DNA of 64,000 nucleotides from Burkholderia mayonis (lineage in GTDB: Bacteria; Pseudomonadota; Gammaproteobacteria; Burkholderiales; Burkholderiaceae). Positions 43,850 through 52,382 of this stretch are shown in pieces (the first letter of the stretch is position 1; the number at the start of each line of letters is the position of its first letter). The notes beneath the pieces are model-generated. The model ran no database searches. It had not been told where the DNA came from and saw nothing but the letters and a program-made list of their open reading frames with translations. The stretch covers positions 434,001 to 498,000 of the forward strand of contig NZ_CP013387.1 in NCBI RefSeq assembly GCF_001523745.2, in the 5' to 3' direction. A program made the translations under genes and the position numbers.

Positions 43850-45493
43850 ATGAAGCCAGCCGTAAGCCGGGCACGCTGGTTACAGGAAACCCGGAAGATG
43901 AGATTCGAAGAGGTCTACACGGACTGGCAGGAGAAGCGCCTGACGCAAGCGGAGGCCGCGAGGCTGCTGGGGGTATGCGAGCGCACGTTTCGCCGCCAGA
44001 TGGGACGCTACGAAGCCGATGGGCTCGATGGGCTGATCGACAAGCGGATCGAGCAGATTTCGCATCGGCGTGCGCCGGTTGATGAGGTGGTCAAGCTGGT
44101 GGAGCTGTACCGGCGTGACTACGCAGGCTGGAACGTGCGGCATTTCCATTGCTGGTATCGGCGCGAACATGCGGGTCAGCGCAGCTACACGTGGGTGAAG
44201 AACCAGTTGCAGCAGGCGGGTGAGGTCAAGCGCGCCAAGGCGCGCGGCAAGCACCGCAAGAAGCGTGAGCGCGCGCCGTTGCCGGGCATGCTGGTGCATC
44301 AGGATGCCAGTCGCCATGAGTGGGTGGCCGGGCACGACTGGGACCTTGTGGTGACGCTGGACGACGCGACAGGCGAGCACCTGTCGATGTTCGTCTGCGA
44401 AGAGGAAGGCACGGCTTCCAGCTTTCACGGCATGGGCCAGACGATTGCCTGCCACGGCTTGTTTTGCGCGCTCCCGCGGCTGCACGCGCTGGCGGAACAG
44501 ATTCTCGCGAAGCAAGGTTTTCGCGTTCCCATCACGCACCCCCAGCCCTGGGGGGTGAGCCCGCTCGAGCCTGCGGGCCCCCGACAAGTCATCTGGGCAT
44601 GGCCCGAAATGGCCTTCGGATTCCTGTTCGGCATCGAGGCGCTGGGGGCGCGCCTCCAGCGAGACTGGCGCGCCCACCAGCCGGACGACACTTGGAAAAT
44701 CGTGCACTTCTTCGGCTACGACAACAGCTTCTATCACACCCTGCTGTATCCAGCGCTGTACCGGCTCGCCTTTCCGAATTGGTCGCCCGACATTGACTAC
44801 CACGTCAACGAGTTCTATCTCCTCGAGGGCCTGAAATTCTCAACCAGTCGGCAGCACGCTGTTTGGGGCAAGGAGGTACTGAGTCCGGAAAGCGTCGATT
44901 GGGTGCGCTTTCATCTGAGTTTGACGCGCGGCGAAGTGCAGCGCGCGAACTTCGATCGCGCTGCCTTGCTCCAAACCAAGCGCGACATTCTGGCGGCCTG
45001 GGAGGGTTGGCTTGGGGAGCTCGGCGAGCGGGTCAGCCGTGAATTCGGCGGAACGGCCCCCGACGCTGGAGACTGGAGCACGGACCATCGGGCTTTCCTC
45101 GCCACGCTGGAGGGCCACCGGCGCGCAATCGAAGCCGAACTGTCGCCGGACAGGTTCTCTCTGAACAACGCAGCCAAGGCACTCGCCGCCTTAGTCGAGT
45201 CCGCCCGCCGTTTCTCGGCGGCGCAATGCCATCTCGGTGAATCGAGACTTTCGTCGGATCGAAACCGCACGACCGTGGCGCTGGAACTCGCAGCTGCTCT
45301 CCTCCTTGCCGATATGGCAGAGCCGCTGATGCCCAGGTTCGCCAAGCGGCTTCGCAATGCCCTCGGAGTCTCGGCCGAACGAACTTGGCCGCAAACGGTG
45401 GCGCTCCTCCGACCCGGAACGCAGGTGGGGCTTCGAGACATATGTTTCTTTGGCCCCGACACGCTGCCGTCCGGGCCACGCGTGTCAGCGTGA
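43850..45493 (+). CDS. Chimera: ISNCY-type transposase N-terminus fused to C-terminal part of a methionyl-tRNA-synthetase-like protein
   Basis: Residues about 1-190 are an ISNCY-like transposase (VCERTFRRQMGRYEADGLDG, LPGMLVHQDASRHEW, VTLDDATGE, EEEGTASSF). From about 191 it becomes class I aminoacyl-tRNA-synthetase-like: HFFGYDNSFYHTLLYPALYR, YHVNEFYLLEGLKFSTSR, where KFSTSR (329-334) stands in the KMSKS position, then an alpha-helical C-terminal part. The HIGH-bearing Rossmann half is gone, replaced by the transposase, so aminoacyl-adenylate formation is unlikely. The order and spacing resemble MetRS. It probably belonged to the cargo genes that follow. An alternative transposase start is 43898. 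Both identities are clear; that it was a biosynthetic rather than housekeeping MetRS is inference. Confidence 0.75.
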   Translation: MKPAVSRARWLQETRKMRFEEVYTDWQEKRLTQAEAARLLGVCERTFRRQMGRYEADGLDGLIDKRIEQISHRRAPVDEVVKLVELYRRDYAGWNVRHFHCWYRREHAGQRSYTWVKNQLQQAGEVKRAKARGKHRKKRERAPLPGMLVHQDASRHEWVAGHDWDLVVTLDDATGEHLSMFVCEEEGTASSFHGMGQTIACHGLFCALPRLHALAEQILAKQGFRVPITHPQPWGVSPLEPAGPRQVIWAWPEMAFGFLFGIEALGARLQRDWRAHQPDDTWKIVHFFGYDNSFYHTLLYPALYRLAFPNWSPDIDYHVNEFYLLEGLKFSTSRQHAVWGKEVLSPESVDWVRFHLSLTRGEVQRANFDRAALLQTKRDILAAWEGWLGELGERVSREFGGTAPDAGDWSTDHRAFLATLEGHRRAIEAELSPDRFSLNNAAKALAALVESARRFSAAQCHLGESRLSSDRNRTTVALELAAALLLADMAEPLMPRFAKRLRNALGVSAERTWPQTVALLRPGTQVGLRDICFFGPDTLPSGPRVSA

Positions 45494-45500
45494 ATGGACT

Positions 45501-45626
45501 ATGAAAGCCATGAGAGCGTGGGTTAGAGCGGCCGTGATTCATGCGTCCGCTCCCATTGGCGGGCACGTATTTAATGAATGGACTGGAGCAGGTGAATGCT
45601 TGATCTCTATGATGCCTTCCTATTGA
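45501..45626 (+). CDS. Possible 41-residue small ORF
   Basis: ATG at 45501, eight nt after the chimera stop. It encodes MKAMRAWVRAAVIHASAPIG and continues to ...LISMMPSY, overlapping the hydrolase start in another frame. There is no good ribosome site. It may be nothing; listed because small peptides matter beside an ATP-grasp ligase. Confidence 0.2.
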   Translation: MKAMRAWVRAAVIHASAPIGGHVFNEWTGAGECLISMMPSY

Positions 45627-46306
45627 CGGACGATGCAGACGACCTTGCGCGCGCCTGGGAGGGGGCGCTCGTTGCCCGGCCCGGCCGTATCGTCGGGCGG
45701 GCCGCGGACGACAAGCTCCCCGTGGTACTCCACATGCACGGCGCGTACGGGATCGGCGAATGCGAAGAGGTGATGGCGGCGATCAGCAATGAACTCGGTC
45801 TTGCATTTGTCGCGCCGGACAGCTTCGCTCGCAAATACAGAAGAAGCAATTGCATAGCTGGGACCATTGAATCGGGCACGTTTCCGCCAGCGGATATCTA
45901 TCGGCGCGCGGAAATCCTCCACGCATTTTCTGAATTGAAAAAAACGCCTTGGGTCGATGCTAACAGAATCATTTTGTCCGGATATAGCGAGGGCGGCGAG
46001 GCCGTCGCAGTGTGGGGGCATCTGGTGCCGTGCTGCGCAGCCATCGTCACCGCATGGTCCTGCTGCGCGCCTGCCGAATGGAATTGGGCCGATGGGCTGC
46101 GCTTGCGCGCGGACCTCCCGGTCCTGCAAGTCATCGCGGACGGCGATCCATGGTTCGACAGGCCAGGCTGGCATCCGGCCTTGCTTGAGGCGAGAGAGTC
46201 GTTCGAGCAGGTGATTGTCGTAGGGAGCACGCTGCATGAAGTGTATCGCCTGGAGGCCGCGCAGCAAGCGTATCGCAGGTTCATGGGTAAATTGGGAAAG
46301 CCGTAA
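45596..46306 (+). CDS. Alpha/beta hydrolase of dienelactone-hydrolase type
   Basis: 236 residues. Serine nucleophile in ILSGYSEGGEAV (Ser about 138), acid in LPVLQVIADGDPWFD and His in STLHEVYR, in the usual order. HMHGAYGIG supplies the oxyanion-hole loop. No signal peptide, so cytosolic. First complete gene of the island cargo; a thioesterase, esterase or amide-release role for the product is possible. The substrate is unknown. Confidence 0.7.
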   Translation: MLDLYDAFLLTDDADDLARAWEGALVARPGRIVGRAADDKLPVVLHMHGAYGIGECEEVMAAISNELGLAFVAPDSFARKYRRSNCIAGTIESGTFPPADIYRRAEILHAFSELKKTPWVDANRIILSGYSEGGEAVAVWGHLVPCCAAIVTAWSCCAPAEWNWADGLRLRADLPVLQVIADGDPWFDRPGWHPALLEARESFEQVIVVGSTLHEVYRLEAAQQAYRRFMGKLGKP

Positions 46307-46446
46307 GATGGCGATGCGCCAACTGTGCCAGCCTCGATGAGCATTTCAGATTAGTTTATTGAGATTTTATGATCGATCTTGTCATCGTCATGCGCGACGC
46401 ATCTCCAGTGCCGGGCGTATGTCGATGACCAAGCAACCAAACCAAC

Positions 46447-47682
46447 ATGAGAAAAGACAGTCAGTCCGCAGCTTCTCTGGAACAGCAGAATACCTACCGT
46501 GATCTGATGAGGATTCCCGGCCTGCCGATGCTCATTCTTGCGGCCACGCTGTCCCGTCTTGCCGGACGCATGTTCGTCCTTACCCTGGTCCTGTTTGCAC
46601 TGGCGCGGTTTTCGTCGTCGGAGTTGGCCGGATGGTTGACGTTCGCCGCCATTGCCCCGGGTCTAATCGTGAGCCCCATCGCGGGCACGTTGCTCGATCG
46701 GGTGGGCCCCACGGTCGCCGTGCGAATCGACATGATCGCAAGTGCCGCATTCATTGCCGTTCTCAGTATCGTCGCATGGGCCGGGGTAGCGAGCGCACCC
46801 GTCCTTTTCATTCTGGTATTGCTTTTTTCCCTGACCGGCCCCTTGGGCGCGTCAGGTACGCGAACCCTACTGCCGCGTCTGGTGCCGCCTCACGTGCTCG
46901 ATCGGGTCAACGCAGTGGACACCGCGGTCTATGCGATCGTCGATGTGGTCGGCCCGGCGCTGGCGGGCTTCGCCGTAAGCGTGTTCGGCCCCGAGGCGGC
47001 GATGTCGATCATCGCCGTTGGCTTTGCGGGTGCCGCGATCTGCCTGTTCAACGTCCGCCGGCTGCCGAGCCTTGCGCCGCCCCAGGCGTCCCTGTTTCGA
47101 CAGACGTTCGAAGGTATCGTACTGGTCGTCCGGCAACCGACGCTGCGCGGCCTTGCCATTTCCTACTCGCTTTATCAGATTACTTGGGGGGTGCTGGTCG
47201 TCGTCGTGCCGGTGTTCGTGACCCGTCACTACTCGGCAGCCGATGGCAGTTCGCTGACCGGCTTGTTGTGGGCGGCGATGGGCGTGGCGGGTGGCGTTGG
47301 TGCGCTCGTGATCGGCCATCTTCGGACCACGGGACGGGAGCGCCATGTGATGGCAACAGGGATGGTGGTCACAGCCCTGGCGGCATGGCCGATCGCGGCA
47401 GAGTTCGGCATTGGCGGACTCGCGGTCGGACTGATGCTTGCTGGCGTGATGTCCGGTCCGATCGACGTCGCGCTGCTGACGCTGCGCCAGCGGCGCACCG
47501 ATCCGAGCCAGCTCGGTCGAGTCATGTCGATTTCGATGAGCCTGAACATGGCCGGCTTTCCGTTGGGATCGGCCATCGCGGGAATGGTCGTCACTATGTC
47601 GCTGTCGACGGCCTTCGTTCTATCCGGAATCGCGTCGATTGCGGCGGCGATCGCGACCGTATCGATTCCGCGAGACAGGTAA
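46447..47682 (+). CDS. MFS exporter (EntS-like)
   Basis: 411 residues with about twelve membrane helices. It has the MFS loop pattern GTLLDRVGPTVAVRIDM between helices 2 and 3 and DVVGPALAGFAVSVFGPEAAM in the middle. Nearest in type to enterobactin-exporter/macrolide-efflux-like MFS_3 proteins. Its place between the hydrolase and the methyltransferase/ligase genes suggests that it exports the island's product or gives self-protection. Confidence 0.8.
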   Translation: MRKDSQSAASLEQQNTYRDLMRIPGLPMLILAATLSRLAGRMFVLTLVLFALARFSSSELAGWLTFAAIAPGLIVSPIAGTLLDRVGPTVAVRIDMIASAAFIAVLSIVAWAGVASAPVLFILVLLFSLTGPLGASGTRTLLPRLVPPHVLDRVNAVDTAVYAIVDVVGPALAGFAVSVFGPEAAMSIIAVGFAGAAICLFNVRRLPSLAPPQASLFRQTFEGIVLVVRQPTLRGLAISYSLYQITWGVLVVVVPVFVTRHYSAADGSSLTGLLWAAMGVAGGVGALVIGHLRTTGRERHVMATGMVVTALAAWPIAAEFGIGGLAVGLMLAGVMSGPIDVALLTLRQRRTDPSQLGRVMSISMSLNMAGFPLGSAIAGMVVTMSLSTAFVLSGIASIAAAIATVSIPRDR

Positions 47683-47839
47683 GCCCGCTTTGCTGTATGT
47701 AGCATTGCAACCAGCCCGAATACTTTGCATTGGTTCTTCAAATTTGCCCGCCATGTAAATGGGGCATATATCGATATTTTTGATGCGTCAGATCAGATTT
47801 TGTATTGATTTTCATTGTCAACGACTGCAGGCTCAATAA
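47683..47839. other. AT-rich promoter-like spacer before the methyltransferase
   Basis: 157 nt of unusually AT-rich DNA (for example CATATATCGATATTTTTGAT near 47764). It likely carries the promoter of the methyltransferase-ligase-SET operon. No pair of hexamers is good enough to name. Confidence 0.4.
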
Positions 47840-47905
47840 ATGAGGATGATTGCCATGCACAAGGAATTTGATGGGCAGAGAGTGCCATCTCACGTGTGGG
47901 ACTGA
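47840..47905 (+). CDS. 21-residue (or 16-residue) ORF at the methyltransferase start
   Basis: ATG 47840, or better ATG 47855 with GAGGA 8 nt upstream, encodes MHKEFDGQRVPSHVWD and stops at 47903-47905. The methyltransferase frame lies one base off and overlaps it. EFDG resembles the first residues of many class I methyltransferases, so this may be the true N-terminus separated by a frameshift near 47900. Otherwise it is a short leader or substrate peptide. Confidence 0.4.
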   Translation: MRMIAMHKEFDGQRVPSHVWD

Positions 47906-48602
47906 AGCAGATTCATTTGATTTCATAAAGTACGGTCACTTGTTTGTTCCGCAAGATAAGACGGTGGAAACGATCATCAGATCAGTGCTGGACGATAATC
48001 GGACTCCCCGGAAGTTGATCGAACTTGGATGTGGGGCCGGGCGACTGTTGTTCGCGCTTCTTGAAGAATTTCCGGGCGTCGAACTGCATGCCGTGGATAA
48101 ATCCGAGGCGATGCTGGATGTGGCGCGGGATCGCTGTCGCGCACATGGCGACAGGGTCCGATTCACCCGCGCCGATTTCGAGGACGCGTCAATTTTCGGC
48201 GAGATGGATCGCTATGACGGCGCTTTCTCCGTTCTCGCGATTCATCATTTGACAGATGACGAAAAGCGGTCGTTTTTCAAGAGAATTCATGATGCATTGA
48301 ATCCTGGAGGCGTATTCGTGTACTGCGACATGTTCAAGCCGGACAGCCCGGCGGGCTGGAAAATCGCAGCGGAAGAATGGCGTAAGGAAGTGGCGGAGCA
48401 GGGACGGCGCTATGGTGCCCGCGAGGCGTTGGAAATGTTCGACTATTTGAACTGGAATTACTACGCCAATCCGGAAGGTGATCCCAGCGATCGTCCGAGT
48501 TCCCTGTTCGATGTTGTTCGGTGGCTGACCGAGGCGGGGTTTTCGAAATGCGACCTGCATTGGTTTGCGGCCGGTCATGGTCTGGTTTCTGCGCGGAAAT
48601 AA
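47871..48602 (+). CDS. Class I SAM-dependent methyltransferase
   Basis: 243 residues from the ATG at 47871 (a TTG at 47850 is in the same frame). SAM-binding motif I LIELGCGAGRLLFALLEEFP, the acidic end of strand 2 in ELHAVDKSEAM, then FTRADFED and YDGAFSVLAIHHL. Small-molecule or peptide methyltransferase of the Methyltransf_11/25 type. The start is uncertain because the best ribosome site drives the overlapping short ORF. It is followed by an ATP-grasp ligase (16 nt) and a SET protein (1 nt), one operon. Substrate unknown. Confidence 0.75.
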   Translation: MGRECHLTCGTEADSFDFIKYGHLFVPQDKTVETIIRSVLDDNRTPRKLIELGCGAGRLLFALLEEFPGVELHAVDKSEAMLDVARDRCRAHGDRVRFTRADFEDASIFGEMDRYDGAFSVLAIHHLTDDEKRSFFKRIHDALNPGGVFVYCDMFKPDSPAGWKIAAEEWRKEVAEQGRRYGAREALEMFDYLNWNYYANPEGDPSDRPSSLFDVVRWLTEAGFSKCDLHWFAAGHGLVSARK

Positions 48603-48618
48603 ATCGGAGGATCGAAAA

Positions 48619-49881
48619 ATGCCGAAAATCATCTTTGCGAATTTCGTGAACAAGGTAATGACCGAGGTTCCCGGGCAAGCGCACGTACGCGCCTTGACGG
48701 CGCCTGCGTCGCGCAAGATCTGGTATGCCGAAGCCGGGGACATGATCGTTCTTCCCGCGCCACCCAATGATGAGTTCCTCGAATACGCGGCCGGGTTGAT
48801 CGGTGTTAGACGCGATTCCGTGCAATTCGTCGTGCCCGACGGCGGACTGGACGAGTATCTGGCCGATCGGATCTTCCGGGATCGCGTGGCGCTAGCGGCA
48901 CTCAAGGCATTCGTCGCCGCGCATCCGGGCATTCGCGCGGACGTGTTCGCGCAGGACGAACCCACCATCGATCTTTTCAGAACGCTGCAGGGAAAGATTG
49001 AAGAATACGGATCCATTCCCAACGCCGGAATTGCCGCGGTCGTATCTCGCGTCAATACGAAATCGGGTTTTAAGGATTTCGCGGCCGGCATCGGAATCCG
49101 GTATATCGAAGGGCGCCTAGCGTTCGGCATGCGCGAGGTCACGGAGGCCGTCACGGAGATGTTTCGCGATACCGGCCGCGTCGTTGTCAAGATCGATCGA
49201 GGATCGAATGGTTTTGGTCATTGGGTCGTCACGGATTCGGCGCGTATTCCGGAAGGCGCGCCTCATCTGCTGCAATTCTATGAACAGTCGGACCGTTACG
49301 TCGTGGAGCCGCAATTGAAATTCGTCGCGACGCCAAGCATCGAGTATTTCGTCGGAAGCGATGGGCCGCGATACACCAGAACCATCGATATGCGGTGCAT
49401 TAACAACGCGTGGCGAGGGCAAACGTCGCCACAGAAGCTATCGCCGGTAGTGCGGGATCAGCTTGAAAAATGGGGAGAGGCGGCGGCCGACTATCTCTTT
49501 CGCAAGGGGTACCGCGGGCCATTCGACATCGACTGCGGGCTGACCGAGGATGGGATGCTCTACGCAACGGAGATAAATTGCCGCCACACCGGCACCACCA
49601 ACATCGCCTATCTGCTGAACCGGCTTACCGGCCGCGATAGCGACGATCTGTTCTGGCTTTCCGACAACCCCGTCATCGAAAGTCCGCTGACGTTCGCCGA
49701 TGCACTCGGGCTCGTCAAGGACCACGGGTTGGCATGGTCGGCGTCGAAGCAGGCGGGCGTGATCTTCACGGCGAACACCGTGTCGTTCGACAAGAAGTGG
49801 CGCTACCTCGTGGTGGGCCATGATTTCGAGGATATGCTCGCGCGCGAACGTTCCTTGCTCGACATCCTCGGAGGAGCTTGA
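48619..49881 (+). CDS. ATP-grasp amide/peptide ligase (PGM1-like)
   Basis: 420 residues. The N-terminal pre-ATP-grasp domain (about 1-150) is followed by the ATP-grasp fold: VVVKIDRGSNGFGHWVV (Lys191 and glycine loop 194-200), PFDIDCGLTEDGMLYATEIN and CRHTGTT (321-327). The last block, E-x-N-x-R-x-T-G-x-T, is typical of the PGM1-type peptide ligases that join an amino acid to a peptide or amine via an acyl phosphate. CGGAGG lies 8 nt before the ATG. Flanked by methyltransferase and SET genes, it is the likely bond-forming enzyme of the island. The amino acid it takes is not visible; methionine or a methylated methionine is a guess from context. Confidence 0.75.
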   Translation: MPKIIFANFVNKVMTEVPGQAHVRALTAPASRKIWYAEAGDMIVLPAPPNDEFLEYAAGLIGVRRDSVQFVVPDGGLDEYLADRIFRDRVALAALKAFVAAHPGIRADVFAQDEPTIDLFRTLQGKIEEYGSIPNAGIAAVVSRVNTKSGFKDFAAGIGIRYIEGRLAFGMREVTEAVTEMFRDTGRVVVKIDRGSNGFGHWVVTDSARIPEGAPHLLQFYEQSDRYVVEPQLKFVATPSIEYFVGSDGPRYTRTIDMRCINNAWRGQTSPQKLSPVVRDQLEKWGEAAADYLFRKGYRGPFDIDCGLTEDGMLYATEINCRHTGTTNIAYLLNRLTGRDSDDLFWLSDNPVIESPLTFADALGLVKDHGLAWSASKQAGVIFTANTVSFDKKWRYLVVGHDFEDMLARERSLLDILGGA

Positions 49882-49882
49882 C

Positions 49883-50497
49883 ATGCTGCATCCAGGCGTT
49901 GTGCCGCAATTTTCCGATCGGTACCAAGGGCTCGGGCTCTTCGCGCGCAGTCGTATTCCCGAGGGGACGATCGTATGGCACCCGTCCCTCGACTCGATGT
50001 GCATCTCGCCCGAACAGGCAGGGAAGCTCCGGAAGATGACGTACGAATGGCTCGAAGAGCTTGGTTACAGATTGAAAAACAACGATCTAATCCTTCCCGC
50101 CGGCTGGTCTTGCTTGTTCAATCATTCTTGTGCGCCGAACGTCGTGGACTATGGTGTTGATTTCGGGATCGCTGCACGCGATATCGACAAAGGCGAGGAG
50201 TTGCTCATTGCCTACAGCACCTTCGTCTGCAATATCTTCCGGATGGAGTGCAAATGCGGTGCCGCCAATTGCAGGCACGTCATTTCCAGTACCGAGGAGG
50301 GGCGTCGGCACCGGCCGCTGCGTTATGAGCGGCTGGATCTGGTACGTGACGTATTCCAGCCGCTCCACGGTTCGCTTGCTGCAAGCAGTCGAAGCTATGC
50401 GCAGTTGCTCGACGGCAGGAGAGGCGCAGAAGTCGACGTCTTTTCCGTGTGTGACGTTCCTCGTAGATTGGCGGCAAACACGAACGCCACGCAGTAG
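49883..50497 (+). CDS. Stand-alone SET-domain methyltransferase, BurB-like
   Basis: 204 residues. SET core with NHSCAPN (80-86), EELLIAYS (105-112, Ala where DY is usual) and the post-SET cluster MECKCGAANC (Cys123, 125, 130), then a 65-residue tail. The layout and the ECxCGAxNCR ending match BurB in this same window. Its start one nt after the ligase stop, with GGAGG upstream, shows coupling. By analogy it may methylate free methionine or another small thioether instead of protein; this is inference. The IS3 fragment lies 221 nt downstream. Confidence 0.75.
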   Translation: MLHPGVVPQFSDRYQGLGLFARSRIPEGTIVWHPSLDSMCISPEQAGKLRKMTYEWLEELGYRLKNNDLILPAGWSCLFNHSCAPNVVDYGVDFGIAARDIDKGEELLIAYSTFVCNIFRMECKCGAANCRHVISSTEEGRRHRPLRYERLDLVRDVFQPLHGSLAASSRSYAQLLDGRRGAEVDVFSVCDVPRRLAANTNATQ

Positions 50498-50718
50498 CGC
50501 GGATCGTCGTGAGAGATCGGTGGCGCGATCGATGAGGCGAGGTAGGGACTCGATTGCGTCTCCAATGAATCCTCTGACGCCGTCATCGCGTGGGGGCGCC
50601 TATGTCTATCGTCAAGCGGTAGGGGCCGACTTGTGATGGTAAATTGGTGCAGTCGTGGACCGGCCAGCCTTTCGTAGACATCTTCGAGCCATAATTTACG
50701 GCAACCGAGGAGGTCAGC

Positions 50719-50964
50719 ATGAGCGGCAAGCGGTACACGGATGAGTTCAAGATCGAGGCAGTCAAGCAGGTGACCGAACGGGGTCATTCGGTGGCGGATG
50801 TGGCGCAGCGGCTGGGCATCACGACCCACAGCCTTTACGCCTGGAAACTGAAGTTCGGCAGGCCCGACGTCGTGCGGCAGGCGGAGCTGGATCAGAGCGC
50901 CGAGGTTCGGCGACTGAAGGCCGAGCTCAAGCGCATGACCGAGGAGCGTGACATTCTAAAAAAA
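50719..50964 (+). pseudogene. IS3-family OrfA, truncated
   Basis: MSGKRYTDEFKIEAVKQVTE with the helix-turn-helix GHSVADVAQRLGITTHSLY and the leucine-zipper-like RRLKAELKRMTEERDILKK. The usual end of OrfA and all of OrfB are missing: the sequence runs into the left end of an ISL3 element at about 50965. Confidence 0.85.
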
Positions 50965-52170
50965 GGTTCATCGCAGGAAACCGTGGAGCCTTGGAGAACG
51001 ATTGCGTAACCTGACGCCATGATTTTATGGATGTCAGGAGGCAGAATTGCTCGATCGCAAGGCACTTCAGGCACTGGGTTGCTGGACAGGCTATCGGCTG
51101 GAACGGGTGGAGTGGCCGCAGGGCGATAGCTGCACGCTGTCGCTCTACCTGAAGCCGGTCAGTAAGATCATGTACTGCGAGCAATGCGGTGCGCGTTGCC
51201 AGCAGATTCATGAAACGACCGTACGGCGGGTACGTGATCTGCCGTTGTTCGAGTACCGGGTGGTGCTGTACGTGCCTCGACGCCGAGTCTGGTGCGAACG
51301 CTGCGGCGGAGCGCGGCTGGAGAAACTGGACTGGCTGGGCCGCTACCAGCGGGTGACGGAGCGGTTTGCCAAGGCCTGCGAGAAGTTGCTGCAGGCCGCC
51401 AGCGTACAGGCCGTGGCGGCCTTCTACGATCTGGACTGGCACACGGTCAAATCGATCGACAAGATGCGCTTGCGCGCGCGTGGCCGAACCGGACTGGTCG
51501 ACGATCCGTTATCTGGCGATGGACGAGTTCGCGCTCCATAAAGGCCATCGCTACGCCACGGTGGTGGTTGATCCGATCGGCCGGCAGGTCCTCTGGGTTG
51601 GGCCCGGACGGTCACGCGAGACGGCGCGAGCTTTCTTCGAACAACTCCCCGAAGGCGTGGCCGAGCGCATCGAAGCGGTCGCAATCGACATGACCACGGC
51701 CTATGAGCTGGAGATCAAGGAACAGTGCCCACAGGCGGAAATCGTCTTTGACCTGTACCACGTCGTGGCCAAGTACGGTCGCGAGGTGATCGATCGGGTA
51801 CGGGTGGATCAGGCCAACCAACTGCGACATGACAAGCCGGCCCGCAAGGTCCTGAAGTCCAGTCGCTGGTTGCTGCTGCGCAACCGTCATAACCTGAAGC
51901 CAGAACAGGCCGTGCATCTGAAGGAACTGCTGGCCGCCAATCAGTCGCTGTTATGCGTCTATGTGCTGCGCGACGAGCTCAAACGGCTCTGGTTCTACCG
52001 CAAGCCGGCCTGGGCGGAAAAGGCTTGGGGGCAATGGTTCGAACAGGCTCAGCAAAGCGGGATCGCCGCCTTGCAAAAGTTCGCCCAGCGCTTGCAGGGT
52101 TACTGGCACGGAATCGTGGCCCGCTGCCGCCATCCGCTCAATACCAGCGTCGTCGAAGGCATCAACGTAA
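50965..52170 (+). pseudogene. ISL3-family transposase, frameshifted and truncated
   Basis: Zinc-finger N-terminus (YCEQCGARC, VWCERCGGARL) from 51047, then a break near 51480 in a GCGCGCG run. The rest continues in another frame: STIRYLAMDEFALHKGHRYA, VAIDMTTAYE, VFDLYHVVAKYGREVIDRVR. The C-terminus ends at VVEGIN, where foreign sequence starts. Not functional. The element's left end is probably GGTTCATCGCAG at 50965. Confidence 0.85.
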
Positions 52171-52340
52171 GCGCCTTACGAGGGCCGTTCCCTATCTCGG
52201 GCGAGCTTGACGCATGATGCAAGCAAGCCGCGGACATTGAGATTGGAGTGCGCGTTGATTCAGACTGCCGAGGATACGTCGAGATGCCGAACGAATCGTC
52301 CAAGGCACGCCAAACCCACCGCGCGTACCCACTTGTCACG

Positions 52341-52382
52341 GATCGGCGTAATCGAGCCGGGGATGATCGGCATAATGAGGCC
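52341..52382. repeat. IS21-like terminal repeats (remnant)
   Basis: GATCGGCGTAATCGAGCC (52341) and GATCGGCATAATGAGGCC (52365) are near-identical direct repeats with a 24-bp period, as at IS21-family ends. No istA/istB remains. The surrounding 52171-52462 has no gene. Confidence 0.5.

Noticed and set aside
43787-43850. att site of an integrase-type genomic island
   Set aside because: No tyrosine or serine integrase is present and the repeat is part of a transposase gene, not a tRNA.
45501-45626. RiPP precursor candidate of 41 residues
   Set aside because: No ribosome site, overlaps the hydrolase, and no leader/core pattern; listed only as a weak ORF.
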